Shown here in pieces: positions 27,563 to 35,901 of a stretch of DNA of 64,000 bases. This stretch comes from Halostella litorea (GTDB taxonomy: Archaea > Halobacteriota > Halobacteria > Halobacteriales > Natronoarchaeaceae): positions 761,789 through 825,788 of the forward strand of contig NZ_ML214300.1 in NCBI RefSeq assembly GCF_004785955.1, given 5' to 3'. Positions within the stretch are counted from its first letter, which is position 1; each line of letters starts with the position of its first letter. Position numbers and translations under genes: made by a program. The notes beneath the pieces were generated by a model that made no database searches, was not told the DNA's origin, and saw only the letters and a program-made list of their open reading frames with translations.

Positions 27563-27754
27563 TGCTGGGTCCCTTCGCCGGCGCGGTGCCCCGCGGCCGC
27601 GCCGGCGGCGTTGCTCGTGACAACCCCCGGAGACTGTTAGGTCCTTTATATTACTCCACCGTACCAGTCGGTACCGGTACGGAGCACTCAATAGACCTAC
27701 CAATGTCGGCGGGTACCGCCAGCGTTTATCCGCCGGTCCCCCTACGTCCGCCGG
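27563..27754. promoter_or_regulatory. Divergent promoter region with inverted repeats
   Basis: Between the phosphatase-ppk operon and the membrane zincin gene. CCGTACC (27659-27665) and GGTACGG (27676-27682) form 7-base arms around a 10-base spacer that itself contains the palindrome GGTACC. GTCCTTTATATTACTCC (about 27642-27658) is the A/T-rich part. On the plus strand GCGTTTATCCG (27722-27732) is a TATA-like element about 25-32 bases before the ATG at 27755. Confidence 0.5.
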
Positions 27755-28264
27755 ATGTCGCTCCGGTCGACCCTCGGTGCCGCCCTGTACGTCCCCCTCA
27801 CGCTCGTCCTCGCGCCGGGCATCCTCACCCACGAGTACGCCCACGTCGCCGCCTGCCGCCTGAGCGGCGTCGCCGTGCACTCGACGCCGTCGCTGAACCC
27901 CTTCGGGAAGGACGCGTACGTCGACCACGCGCCGACCGACCGGTTCGCCGCGGACTTCGCCATCGCCGTCGCGCCGTTCGCCGTCAACAGCGCGCTGGCG
28001 GTCCCCGCGTTCGTCGTCGCGGGTGCGGTCGAGTCGGCGCTCGCCGTGCCCTTCCTCTGGCTCGGCGGCTGTTTCGCGTGGACCGCGATCCCCAGCCCCT
28101 CGGACACCGACGGCCTACTCGAGACGGCCGGCGGCCTCCCGTGGACGACGCGGCCGCTGGGCTACCTGCTCGCTGTGCCGGTTCGGGCCGCGACGCTGCT
28201 TGCGATAGAGGGGATCGGGAGCCTCGTCTGGACCGTCGCGCTGTACGTCGCCATCGTCGGGTGA
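27755..28264 (+). CDS. Membrane zincin-like protein (M50-type HExxH)
   Basis: The 169-residue protein has about four hydrophobic segments. HEYAH (HExxH) lies at the end of the first, and a second conserved-looking block, AIPSPSDTD, lies near residue 113, as in small M50-like intramembrane metalloproteases whose third ligand is an Asp. This suggests zinc-dependent proteolysis within the membrane, but homologues are mostly uncharacterised. The gene has its own TATA-like element. Nothing in the neighbourhood identifies a substrate. Confidence 0.78.
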   Translation: MSLRSTLGAALYVPLTLVLAPGILTHEYAHVAACRLSGVAVHSTPSLNPFGKDAYVDHAPTDRFAADFAIAVAPFAVNSALAVPAFVVAGAVESALAVPFLWLGGCFAWTAIPSPSDTDGLLETAGGLPWTTRPLGYLLAVPVRAATLLAIEGIGSLVWTVALYVAIVG

Positions 28265-28315
28265 GCGGGAGGCCGCGACGGGCCACGGGGGAGGCGGTGA
28301 GAAGTGGGGCTGCCG

Positions 28316-29770
28316 TCAGTACGACTTCGCGAAGTACGCCGTCTCGACGGCCTCGTCGCCGCAGACGCCACAGTCGTCGCCGATCGGCTCGGCGTCGTCG
28401 TCCAGGGGCGTCATCACGATCTCGGCGGCGATCTCCTCCTTGATCGCCGTCTCGCAGGCCTCGTCGCCGCACCACGGCGTCTTGACGTAGCCGCCGTAGC
28501 GCCCGATGGTGCCGAGGATGTCCTCGGGCGAGTGGGCCTCGCGGACGTTCTCCTCCAGGTTCTCCTCGGCGGCGGCGTAGAGCTTGTCGTGGACGTCCTC
28601 GAAGTGGTCCTCGACGGCGTCGGCGATGCCGTCGCGGTCCGCCTCGACGGACTCGCCGTCCGGCCGGTGGACGACGGTGACGCGCTCGTCCTCGACCTCG
28701 TTCGGGCCGATCTCGAAGCGGACGGGGACGCCGTTCAGCTCGTGCTCGTTGAACTTGAAGCCGGGGTTGCGCTCGTCGCGGTCGTCGAGTTCGACGCTGA
28801 CGCCGGCGGCCTCCAGTTCCTCGGCGATCCTCTCGGCGTAGTCGAGCACCTCCTCCTTGGTGTCCTCCTGCCAGATGGGGACGATGGCGACCTGCGTGGG
28901 CGCGACGGCCGGCGGGAGCACGAGGCCCTGGTCGTCGCTGTGGGTCATGATCAGCGCGCCGAGCGCGCGCCAGGAGAGCCCCCACGAGGTGGTGTGGGCG
29001 ACGGACTCCTCCTCGTCCTCGTCGACGAACGTGATGTCGAACGCCTCCGCGAACGACTGGCCGAGGTAGTGGCTGGTGCCGCCCTGGACGGACTTGCCGT
29101 CGGGCATCAGCGCCTCGACGGTCGTCGTCGTGTCCGCGCCGGGGAACTTGTCGTGGGGCGGCTTGCGGCCGCGCAGTACCGGGATGGCGAGCACGTCCTC
29201 GTACAGTCGCTCGTACTGGTCGAGGCGGGTCATCGTCTCCTCCCAGGCCTCGTCGCCGTCCTCGTGGGCGGTGTGGCCCTCCTGCCAGAGGAACTCCTTG
29301 GTGCGGAAGAACGGCTTCGTCTCGGTGGCCTCCCAGCGGACGACGCTACACCACTGGTTCAGGCGCATCGGAAGGTCGCGGTAGCTCCGGGTCCACTTCG
29401 CGATAAAGGGCGCGATGATGCTCTCGCTGGTGGGCCGCACCGCGAGGCGCTCCTCCAGTTCGTCGTGGCCGCCCTGGGTGACCCACGCGACCTCGGGGTC
29501 GAACCCCTCGACGATGTCCTTCTCGCGTTCGAGGTAGCTCTCGGGGATGAAAAGCGGGAAGTAGGCGTTGGTGACGCCGGTGTCCTTGAACCAGCCGTCG
29601 AGGTGGTCCTGGATCGACTCCCAGAGGGCGTACCCGCGCGGGCGGGTGACGATGAACCCGCCCATCGGCGCGTAGTCCGCGAGGCCGGCCTTCTGGACGA
29701 CCTCCGCGTACCACTCCCCGGGGCTGTGCTCCTTGCTCTCGGTGATGCCGAGGTCCTGCTCGTCGCTCAT
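28316..29770 (-). CDS. proS: Prolyl-tRNA synthetase (archaeal/eukaryotic type)
   Basis: The 484-residue class II synthetase charges tRNA-Pro. TSESIIAPFIAKW and RWEATETKPFFRTKEFLWQE are motif 1/2 blocks; the anticodon-binding domain follows, then a C-terminal zinc-like domain with Cys pairs (WCGDEACE, CGVCGDEA) and the terminal Tyr (AKSY) that marks the archaeal/eukaryotic form. It lacks the bacterial editing insertion. The start ATG 29770 gives MSDEQDLGITESKEHSPGEW; an earlier in-frame codon at 29842 lies in the promoter region. Confidence 0.97.
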   Translation of the reverse strand: MSDEQDLGITESKEHSPGEWYAEVVQKAGLADYAPMGGFIVTRPRGYALWESIQDHLDGWFKDTGVTNAYFPLFIPESYLEREKDIVEGFDPEVAWVTQGGHDELEERLAVRPTSESIIAPFIAKWTRSYRDLPMRLNQWCSVVRWEATETKPFFRTKEFLWQEGHTAHEDGDEAWEETMTRLDQYERLYEDVLAIPVLRGRKPPHDKFPGADTTTTVEALMPDGKSVQGGTSHYLGQSFAEAFDITFVDEDEEESVAHTTSWGLSWRALGALIMTHSDDQGLVLPPAVAPTQVAIVPIWQEDTKEEVLDYAERIAEELEAAGVSVELDDRDERNPGFKFNEHELNGVPVRFEIGPNEVEDERVTVVHRPDGESVEADRDGIADAVEDHFEDVHDKLYAAAEENLEENVREAHSPEDILGTIGRYGGYVKTPWCGDEACETAIKEEIAAEIVMTPLDDDAEPIGDDCGVCGDEAVETAYFAKSY

Positions 29771-29858
29771 GTACCTTCGTCGTGGCACCGGAGTAATAAA
29801 CGCGCCGTGTTGGCGACCGTCCGCGGACCTACCAGTCAGCAACGAAAGGATTCTTCAT

Positions 29859-29874
29859 CCGGTGTGCACACCGG
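29859..29874. promoter_or_regulatory. Perfect 16-base palindrome before the winged-helix gene
   Basis: CCGGTGTGCACACCGG is a perfect palindrome that ends 6 bases before the ATG at 29881. At this place it would overlap the transcription start of a leaderless or short-leader mRNA and so could block it. The gene downstream encodes a small DNA-binding-type protein, which makes autoregulation the simplest idea. Confidence 0.55.
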
Positions 29875-29880
29875 TAACGT

Positions 29881-30294
29881 ATGACGGAGCAGGATCGCAC
29901 CGACGGCGAGGCGGTCAACGACGCCGACCGCGCCGGGATCGACGACGCCTTCGAGGCGCTCGCCGACGCCGACCGCCGTGTCGTCCTGTACTACCTCCGG
30001 GAGCGAGGGGAGAGCAGCCTGAGCGAACTCGCCGACGTCGTCGCCGGGCGGCGGGCGGCGGCGGAGGGGACGTTCGTCCGGCCGGAGCGACGCGACCGGA
30101 TCGAGATCGACCTCCACCACGCCGCGCTCCCCGCCCTCGCGGACAGCGGGGCGGTCGACTACGACCCCGAAACCGGCCGCGTCGCGCTCGCCGACCCGCC
30201 GGCGGCGGTCGAGGCGCTGATAGATACCGCGATCGCCGCCGCCGGCGACGCCGACCACGCCAGCCTCGACGGGGAGCATGCCGGGGGCCAGTAG
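29881..30294 (+). CDS. Winged-helix regulator of the DUF7344 type
   Basis: The 137-residue protein has one winged-helix-like domain: DDAFEALADADRRVVLYYLR, then a recognition part with SSLSELADVV and a wing ending VDYDPETGRVALA. Haloarchaea have many such small proteins, often next to DICT-domain sensors. The gene overlaps the DICT gene by 17 bases, so the two are co-expressed. A perfect palindrome before it is the candidate target. It is called by resemblance in sequence pattern and size; the regulated genes are unknown. Confidence 0.82.
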   Translation: MTEQDRTDGEAVNDADRAGIDDAFEALADADRRVVLYYLRERGESSLSELADVVAGRRAAAEGTFVRPERRDRIEIDLHHAALPALADSGAVDYDPETGRVALADPPAAVEALIDTAIAAAGDADHASLDGEHAGGQ

Positions 30295-31003
30295 CGCGAT
30301 GGCGCTCCGGGACGCCATCGCCGCCGCCACGACCGACGCGGTCGACGTGACCGTGTACGCGCCCGAGCCGTTCGACCGACTCGGCGACCTGTTTGCGGCC
30401 CGCAACGTAAGCGTCGCGCACCGACCGTACCCGGACGACGGGACCGGCGGGTTCGTCGTCGTCCGACGCGACGGGGCGTTCCGCGGGGCGCTCGCGCTCG
30501 ACAGCGTCCGGGCGAGCCTCTCGCCGCCCGTCCGCCCGCCCGGCGGCTCGCGCGACGAGTCGTTCCGACGGTTCATGGACCTGTTCGAGGGGACCGGGTT
30601 CGCCGCCACCGACCGGCGGCAGTTGCTGGCGACGACGCGGGAGATAGAGGACCGGGCCTGGCGGGTCGGCCGCGGCACGCTGTACGTCGGTTTCCAGTCG
30701 CCCGACGCGCTGGCGGCCCAGCGGTCGGTGTACGAGCGGCTGGGGCGGCGCGAGGACCTCGCGGTCCACCTCTACGTCGCCGCCGAGTGGGACCGCCCCG
30801 CGATCCCCGGCGTCACGGTCCACGCCTCCGACGCCGGCGAGGTCGGGACGGTGTGGTTCGTCGCCTTCGAGGGCGGCGGGACCGACGAGAACAAGTGCGC
30901 GCTGCTGGCCGAGGAGCGCGCGCCCGGCGAGTACCGCGGCGTGTGGACGTACGACCCCGCCCGCGTCGACGAGGTGACGGCCCACCTCCGGGCGACGTAC
31001 TGA
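30278..31003 (+). CDS. DICT sensory domain protein
   Basis: The 241-residue protein resembles haloarchaeal DICT-domain proteins (a sensory domain linked to diguanylate-cyclase and two-component proteins): VTVYAPEPFDRLGDLFAARNVSV at the start (a stretch of alternating strands and helix), SFRRFMDLFEGTGFAATDRRQL in the middle, and VWFVAFEGGGTDENKCALLA near the end. It has no membrane segment and no output domain, so it probably works with the overlapping winged-helix protein. ATG 30278 or ATG 30299 could be the start; the second would remove a 7-residue tail (MPGASSA). Confidence 0.8.
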   Translation: MPGASSAMALRDAIAAATTDAVDVTVYAPEPFDRLGDLFAARNVSVAHRPYPDDGTGGFVVVRRDGAFRGALALDSVRASLSPPVRPPGGSRDESFRRFMDLFEGTGFAATDRRQLLATTREIEDRAWRVGRGTLYVGFQSPDALAAQRSVYERLGRREDLAVHLYVAAEWDRPAIPGVTVHASDAGEVGTVWFVAFEGGGTDENKCALLAEERAPGEYRGVWTYDPARVDEVTAHLRATY

Positions 31004-31007
31004 GCCC

Positions 31008-31490
31008 CTACTGGCCGACCCGGAACGGGCTCGGCCCCTCCGTCCAGTCCCAGCCGGGGAGCCGGGTCTGGAACCCCGCGGAGAGCGCCGCCTCCAGGTC
31101 GTCGCTCCCGGCGGTCGCGTCCGGCGGGTGGTGCCGGGCGTCGGCGTAGTGGAACGCCGCCTCGCCGAGCAGGCCGAGCGGCTGGTTGCCGGCGATCATC
31201 CCCGCGAGCCGGCGGCCGAGCAGTTCGTCGACGACGAAGCCCGGGTAGTCCGTCTCGACGTCCAGTTCGCGCAGCAGTCGGACCAGCGCGGCGACGTTGA
31301 CGGCGAGGTCGCCGTCGGCGAAGACGGCGTCGACCTCCTCGCGGTACGCCGCGGGCGCGACCGGGTCGACGTCCGTGTCGAACAGCTCCGTGAACTCCGC
31401 CCGGAGGTCGTTGATGAGCGGGACCACCACGTCGGCGCGCTCCCGCACCCAGTCGCGCTCGTCGACGACGTCGTCGGGGGTGAGTCGCAT
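31008..31490 (-). CDS. Conserved haloarchaeal protein, function unknown
   Basis: The 160-residue acidic protein starts MRLTPDDVVDERDWVRERAD. It is largely helical by appearance, with a Leu-rich region (VAALVRLLRELDVETDYPGF) and a Gly-Asn turn (MIAGNQPLGLLGEAAFHYAD). No known motif is seen. It is convergent with the DICT gene with only four bases between their stops, so the two may share a terminator. The longer frame to 31706 would cross an A/T-rich promoter-like zone and is rejected. Confidence 0.75.
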   Translation of the reverse strand: MRLTPDDVVDERDWVRERADVVVPLINDLRAEFTELFDTDVDPVAPAAYREEVDAVFADGDLAVNVAALVRLLRELDVETDYPGFVVDELLGRRLAGMIAGNQPLGLLGEAAFHYADARHHPPDATAGSDDLEAALSAGFQTRLPGWDWTEGPSPFRVGQ

Positions 31491-31944
31491 GGACCGCCGA
31501 TACGCGCCGACGGTCCTACTAGCTTCGGCCGTCACCCTCACCCGTCGCCGAGCGAGGAGCGGCGACGGTTGCGGGGCCGCGCCCGGTATTGCGAAGGCTT
31601 TTATAACAAGGAAGTAATATTGCCGGGTAAGCGGGTTCTTCCGGACCTTCCCGCACATCGTGGGACCGACTCCCGAGCGTGTCGACCGACGCGCCGCCCA
31701 CAGCACAACCGGGACGACATCGCTATGTGTACCGCGTTACGACGCAGTGACGAACCGTTTGATACGGACTGTTGTAACGATCTACCGATGACCGCCTGCA
31801 CGGGTCGGCGGACGCCGGTAACGGACTACGACGGTCCGTATGACAGTCCGCCGACCGCCGGGGCTCCCCCGGCGGACGGCCGACGGAACGCGGCGACCGC
31901 CCACCGAGTCCGGGAGACCCGACTGACGATATCCAGCTCTCATT
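31491..31944 (+). other. Long structured region before the fttA gene
   Basis: This 454-base gap has a strong TATA-like element, CTTTTATAACAAGG, at about 31598-31611 on the plus strand. Downstream lie two strong hairpins: GTCGGCGGAC (31804-31813) with GTCCGCCGAC (31846-31855), enclosing a smaller one (ACGGAC 31821-31826 with GTCCGT 31834-31839), and CCGCCGGG (31855-31862) with CCCGGCGG (31868-31875). They would lie in an fttA leader of about 300 bases if transcription starts near 31630. A 78-codon frame (31723-31958) overlaps the fttA start and looks non-coding. Confidence 0.5.
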
Positions 31945-33876
31945 ATGAGTTCAGTTGACCAACAACTCGACGACCTGCGCGAAGAGATCACGAGCGAACT
32001 GCCGAACGACATCACGGTGTCGGACGTCAAGTACGAGGGCCCCGAACTGGTCGTGTACACCCGCGACCCGAAGCGGTTCGCCCAGAAGGGCGACCTGATC
32101 CGACAGCTCGCGAGCAAGCTCCGCAAGCGGATCACCGTCCGGCCGGACCCGGACGTGCTCACGAAACCCGGCGACGCACGGGAGCAGATCATGAACGTCA
32201 TCCCGGACGACGCCGGGGTGACCGACCTCGACTTCCACGCCGACACCGGCGAGGTCGTCATCGAGGCCGAGAAGCCCGGCATGGTGATCGGCCGCCACGG
32301 CTCGACGCTCCGGGAGATCACCCAGAAGGTCGGCTGGACGCCCGAGGTCGTCCGCACGCCGCCGATCGAGTCCTCCACCGTCTCGAACGTCCGGAACTTC
32401 CTCAAGCAGGAGCGCGACGAGCGCCGCGACGTGCTCGAACGCGTCGGCCGCCAGATCCACCGCGAGGAGATGTCCGACGACGAGTACGTCCGCATCACCA
32501 CGCTGGGCTGCTGTCGCGAGGTCGGGCGGGCCTCCTTCGTCCTCTCGACGCCCGAGACGCGCATCCTCATCGACTGCGGCGACAAGCCCGGCGCGCCGGA
32601 CGAGGTGCCGTACCTCCAGGTGCCCGAGGCGCTGGGCGCGGGCGCACAGAACATCGACGCCGTCGTGCTCACCCACGCTCACCTCGACCACTCCGCGCTC
32701 ATCCCGCTGCTGTTCAAGTACGGCTACGACGGCCCCATCTACACGACGGAGCCGACCCGTGACCTGATGGGCCTGCTCCAACTGGACTACCTCGACGTCG
32801 CCGCCAAGGAGGGCCGCGCGCCCCCCTACGACTCCGAGATGGTCCGCGAGGCGATCAAACACACCATCCCGCTGGAGTACGGCGACGTGACCGACATCGC
32901 GCCCGACGTGAAGCTCACCCTCCACAACGCCGGCCACATCCTCGGCTCGGCGGTGAGCCACTTCCACATCGGCGACGGCCTGTACAACGTCGCGTTCTCG
33001 GGCGACATCCACTACGACGACACCCGCCTGTTCAACGGCGCGGTCAACGACTTCCCGCGCGTCGAGACGCTCGTGCTGGAGTCCACCTACGGCGGCCGGA
33101 ACGACTACCAGACCGACCAGGAGGACTCCGAGCGCAAGCTCAAGCGCGTCATCAACGAGACCTACGAGGACGACGGGAAGATACTGATCCCCGCGTTCGC
33201 CGTCGGCCGCTCCCAGGAGATGATGCTCGTCATCGAGGAGGCGATGCGCAGCGGCGACATCCCCGAGATGCCCGTCCACCTCGACGGGATGATCTGGGAG
33301 GCGACGGCGATCCACTCCACCTACCCCGAGTACCTCCGGGACGAACTCCGGGACCGCATCTTCCACGAGGACGACAACCCCTTCCTCGCCGACCAGTTCA
33401 ACCACATCGACGGCGGCGAGGAGGAGCGCCGCGAAGTCGCCGACGGCGAGCCGTGTATCGTCCTCTCGACCTCCGGCATGGTCGAGGGCGGCCCCATCAT
33501 GTCGTGGCTCCGCCACTTCGGCAGCGACCCGGACAACACGCTGACGTTCGTCGGCTACCAGGCCCAGGGCACGCTGGGTAGCCGCATCCAGAGCGGCTGG
33601 GACGAGATCCCGATCAGCGACCGCGGCAACGGCGGCCGCCGCGGCGGCGACACGCTCACGCTGAAGATGGACGTCGAGACCGTCGACGGCTTCTCCGGCC
33701 ACGCCGACCGGCAGGGCCTTGAGAACTTCGTGAAGACGATGAACCCCCGCCCCGAGAAGGTGCTCTGTGTCCACGGCGACGAGTCCTCCGTGCAGGACCT
33801 CTCGTCGGCGCTGTACCACGACTACAACATGCGGACGTTCGCGCCGAAGAACCTGGAAACCTTCCGCTTCGTCTGA
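31945..33876 (+). CDS. fttA: Transcription termination ribonuclease FttA (aCPSF1), beta-CASP/KH
   Basis: The 643-residue protein has two N-terminal KH-type domains (the second with GMVIGRHGSTLR at 112-123), then a metallo-beta-lactamase domain with HAHLDH (244-249), NAGHILGSA and SGDIHYDD, and a beta-CASP insert with ILIPAFAVGRSQEMM, LSTSGMVEGGP and SGHADRQG. It is the archaeal relative of CPSF73; FttA/aCPSF1 cuts nascent RNA at U-rich 3' ends and releases RNA polymerase. Two zinc ions and the dimer-forming C-terminus are expected. All catalytic residues seem present. It probably acts on most transcripts of this cell. Confidence 0.97.
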   Translation: MSSVDQQLDDLREEITSELPNDITVSDVKYEGPELVVYTRDPKRFAQKGDLIRQLASKLRKRITVRPDPDVLTKPGDAREQIMNVIPDDAGVTDLDFHADTGEVVIEAEKPGMVIGRHGSTLREITQKVGWTPEVVRTPPIESSTVSNVRNFLKQERDERRDVLERVGRQIHREEMSDDEYVRITTLGCCREVGRASFVLSTPETRILIDCGDKPGAPDEVPYLQVPEALGAGAQNIDAVVLTHAHLDHSALIPLLFKYGYDGPIYTTEPTRDLMGLLQLDYLDVAAKEGRAPPYDSEMVREAIKHTIPLEYGDVTDIAPDVKLTLHNAGHILGSAVSHFHIGDGLYNVAFSGDIHYDDTRLFNGAVNDFPRVETLVLESTYGGRNDYQTDQEDSERKLKRVINETYEDDGKILIPAFAVGRSQEMMLVIEEAMRSGDIPEMPVHLDGMIWEATAIHSTYPEYLRDELRDRIFHEDDNPFLADQFNHIDGGEEERREVADGEPCIVLSTSGMVEGGPIMSWLRHFGSDPDNTLTFVGYQAQGTLGSRIQSGWDEIPISDRGNGGRRGGDTLTLKMDVETVDGFSGHADRQGLENFVKTMNPRPEKVLCVHGDESSVQDLSSALYHDYNMRTFAPKNLETFRFV

Positions 33877-34213
33877 AAGCCCTTGCGAGCGCTTGGCAGC
33901 GCTCGCTGCGCCCTTTCAATGTCCGCCGCCAGAATCGCTGCGCGATTCTCGCTAAGGCCCGCTAGTCTGCGCGAGCGCTGACGGTCGTCAGCGCACGCTT
34001 CGAGTGCCTGCCCTTCCCCGGACGCTCGCCCGCGGCGCGGAAGCGCGCCGCGCGCTCGCGCTGGCCGGGTTAACGGTGAGTCGTGTAGCTTCGCTTCGAT
34101 GTGGTAACCACATCGGTAACCGAAAAGGTTAGAGCCAAATCGGTCTTCGCCAAGGCGGCTAACCGTAGACGCGCACCTGCGAACGGACTGAGAGCCGTCC
34201 GAGACGGTTCCGC
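33877..34213. repeat. Cluster of five hairpins and palindromes
   Basis: This 337-base convergent gap (fttA and nth end here) has no gene but five inverted repeats: GCGAGCGC/GCGCTCGC (33885-33906), AGAATCG/CGATTCT (33931-33949), GCGCTGACG/CGTCAGCGC with a 2-base centre (33975-33994), CGCGGCGCG/CGCGCCGCG (34031-34052), and CGATGTGGT-A-ACCACATCG (34097-34115), the last followed by a second GGTAACC. The first has the same arms as the terminator hairpin at 48702-48723. A/T-rich T-tracts are missing after the hairpins. The region may end both genes or hold repeats of the REP kind. Confidence 0.6.
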
Positions 34214-35077
34214 TCAGTCGCCGGCGGCGTCCGCCGGGTCCTCGACCTCGCCCGTCGCGGGGTAGACGCCGACCTGGTCGCAGATATCGGCCATCGGACA
34301 GGCGTCGGGGTCGTCCAGACACGCCGGTTTTCGGGCCTTGCAGTACTCCCGGCCGAACTGGATCATCGCGGTGTGGCCGAAGCCGCATTTCTCGGCGGGG
34401 ACGTCGCGCTCCAGCGCGGCGCGGACGCCCTCGTGGTCGGCGTCGGCGGGCGCGACCCCGAGGCGGCGCGCGATGCGGTGGACGTGCGTGTCCACGGGAA
34501 ACACCCCGCCGCGGCCGCCCGAGAACAGCAGGACGCAGTCCGCGGTCTTCGGCCCGACGCCGGTCACCGAAAGCAGCGTATCCCGGACCTCCGAGGGCTC
34601 GCCCGACCGGACGAACTCGTCGAACGCCGCTTCCGAACCGAACTCCGACAGCACCCACTCCGCGGCGTCGATGATCACCTCGGACTTCTGGTTGTACAGG
34701 CCCGCGCCGGAGATGGTCTCCGCGAGGCGGGATTGCTCGGCGGCGGCGAGCGATTCGGCCAGGTCCGCGTCGTCTCGCGGCTCGTCGCCGCTCGACCCTT
34801 CCGAGGCGCGTCGCGCCTCGCCGGCCCCGTACCGCTCCATCAGCGCGTCGTGGGCGGGCTGGCTCGCCACGTCGCTCGTGTTCTGGCTCAGGATCGTACG
34901 GACGAGGCACTCGAACGCGTCGCGCCCGCCGTAGGCCTTCTGCCAGTACATGTCGCCGAGGCGGTCGACGACGGCCTCGGCCCGGGTGGCCGACTCCCCG
35001 CTCCCGTCGTCGGCGAACGCCTCCCAGCCCTCCGTCCCGCCGCTGATGTTCTCCGTCGGCTCGGCGTCGTCGGACAT
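34214..35077 (-). CDS. nth: Endonuclease III (DNA glycosylase/AP lyase)
   Basis: The 287-residue protein removes oxidised pyrimidines. It has the helix-hairpin-helix LLSVTGVGPKTADCVLLFS with the lyase Lys, the catalytic Asp in VFPVDTHVHRIARRLG, and a C-terminal 4Fe-4S cluster. The cluster spacing here is C-x6-C-x6-C-x5-C (CKARKPAC, DPDAC, PMADIC) rather than C-x6-C-x2-C-x5-C. There is an acidic N-terminal tail of about 35 residues and an insert with acidic residues near 90-110. The N-terminus MSDDAEPTENISGG is typical halophilic padding. Confidence 0.95.
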   Translation of the reverse strand: MSDDAEPTENISGGTEGWEAFADDGSGESATRAEAVVDRLGDMYWQKAYGGRDAFECLVRTILSQNTSDVASQPAHDALMERYGAGEARRASEGSSGDEPRDDADLAESLAAAEQSRLAETISGAGLYNQKSEVIIDAAEWVLSEFGSEAAFDEFVRSGEPSEVRDTLLSVTGVGPKTADCVLLFSGGRGGVFPVDTHVHRIARRLGVAPADADHEGVRAALERDVPAEKCGFGHTAMIQFGREYCKARKPACLDDPDACPMADICDQVGVYPATGEVEDPADAAGD

Positions 35078-35114
35078 GGGCGGGCGTTGGGACGCCCGGA
35101 AGAAATGCCTCCCG

Positions 35115-35528
35115 CTACTCGACGGTCACCGTCACCGTCAGGTCCGCGCCGTCGGCCAGCGCCGCTACGAGGTCGCGGTCGAACCCCACGGCGGGAAAGT
35201 CCGCGCCGAGCAGGAACGTGCGCTCGTCGACGTAGTCGCTGGTGCGGCCCACCATGCTCCGCTCGCTCGTCAGTTCCAGGTCGGGGTCGCCGCGGCCCCG
35301 GACCGTCTCGACGTGGCCGGCGGCCTCGAACGTGGCCGTGATCGTGGCGTTTTCGTCCCGGCACGCCTCGACGAACTCGGGGTCGAAGTCGGCGGGCGCG
35401 CGGTCGGCCTCCACGGCGAGGATGCAGTCGCCGGCCGGCGTGAGGTAGTCGTCGGTCGTCACCTCGAAGGTGCTGCCGTGCTCGGCGGTCACGTTGTCGT
35501 GGCCGCGAGCGCGGACGACTTCTTCCAT
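35115..35528 (-). CDS. DUF371 family protein
   Basis: The 137-residue protein starts MEEVVRARGHDNVTAEHGST, the hallmark of the archaeal DUF371 family, and has LTPAGDCILAVEADRAPADF and VRGRGDPDLELTSERSMVGRTSDY. The strongly conserved His-Asn, Asp and Arg-Gly residues suggest an enzyme-like site, but no function is known. It is upstream (on the minus strand) of nth by 37 bases and downstream of a Cys-rich mini-protein, so the three may form an operon. Confidence 0.88.
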   Translation of the reverse strand: MEEVVRARGHDNVTAEHGSTFEVTTDDYLTPAGDCILAVEADRAPADFDPEFVEACRDENATITATFEAAGHVETVRGRGDPDLELTSERSMVGRTSDYVDERTFLLGADFPAVGFDRDLVAALADGADLTVTVTVE

Positions 35529-35553
35529 GGCCGGCGGTTTTCGGCCGCCCCAC

Positions 35554-35715
35554 TTAGCGGGACGGATCGACGACCGTGACGGTGACCGCGCCGCAGTCGC
35601 ACTCGTAGGCGCGGCGGACGCCGCCGTCGCGCTCCATCTCCAGCATGCAGTTGCCGTCGTCGAGCGCGCGGTCGCAGCCGGCCGCCTCGCACGTGGCGGT
35701 GAGCCGTTCGAGCAT
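35554..35715 (-). CDS. Cys-rich mini-protein, 53 residues
   Basis: The protein starts MLERLTATCEAAGCDRALDD and has four Cys in two groups (C-x4-C near the start; YECDCG near the end) plus one single Cys between (GNCMLEM). The pairs would suit one zinc ribbon. Small zinc-ribbon proteins of this size are frequent in haloarchaea and several are regulators, but this one is not assigned. It lies 25 bases before the DUF371 gene. A longer version from 35745 (MTRARAEPQD...) is possible; ATG 35715 is preferred on size. Confidence 0.65.
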   Translation of the reverse strand: MLERLTATCEAAGCDRALDDGNCMLEMERDGGVRRAYECDCGAVTVTVVDPSR

Positions 35716-35901
35716 ATCCTGCGGTTCAGCGCGGGCCCTTGTCAAAGCGACCCGTCCCCGGAGTGAAAGTGAAACTGATAGCTCGCCGGGTCGTACGCGT
35801 CGGTTTCCCCACGCCGGCTGGCAAACGGTTCCCGCGGTACGCGGCCGGGCAGGGCGACGACGTAAAGCCTATTTCGCAGGGGTGCGGTGGCCAGTGTAGT
35901 G

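Noticed and set aside
31723-31958. A 78-codon frame in the fttA leader
   Set aside because: It overlaps the fttA start, has no motif and lies on the hairpins; structure explains the region better.
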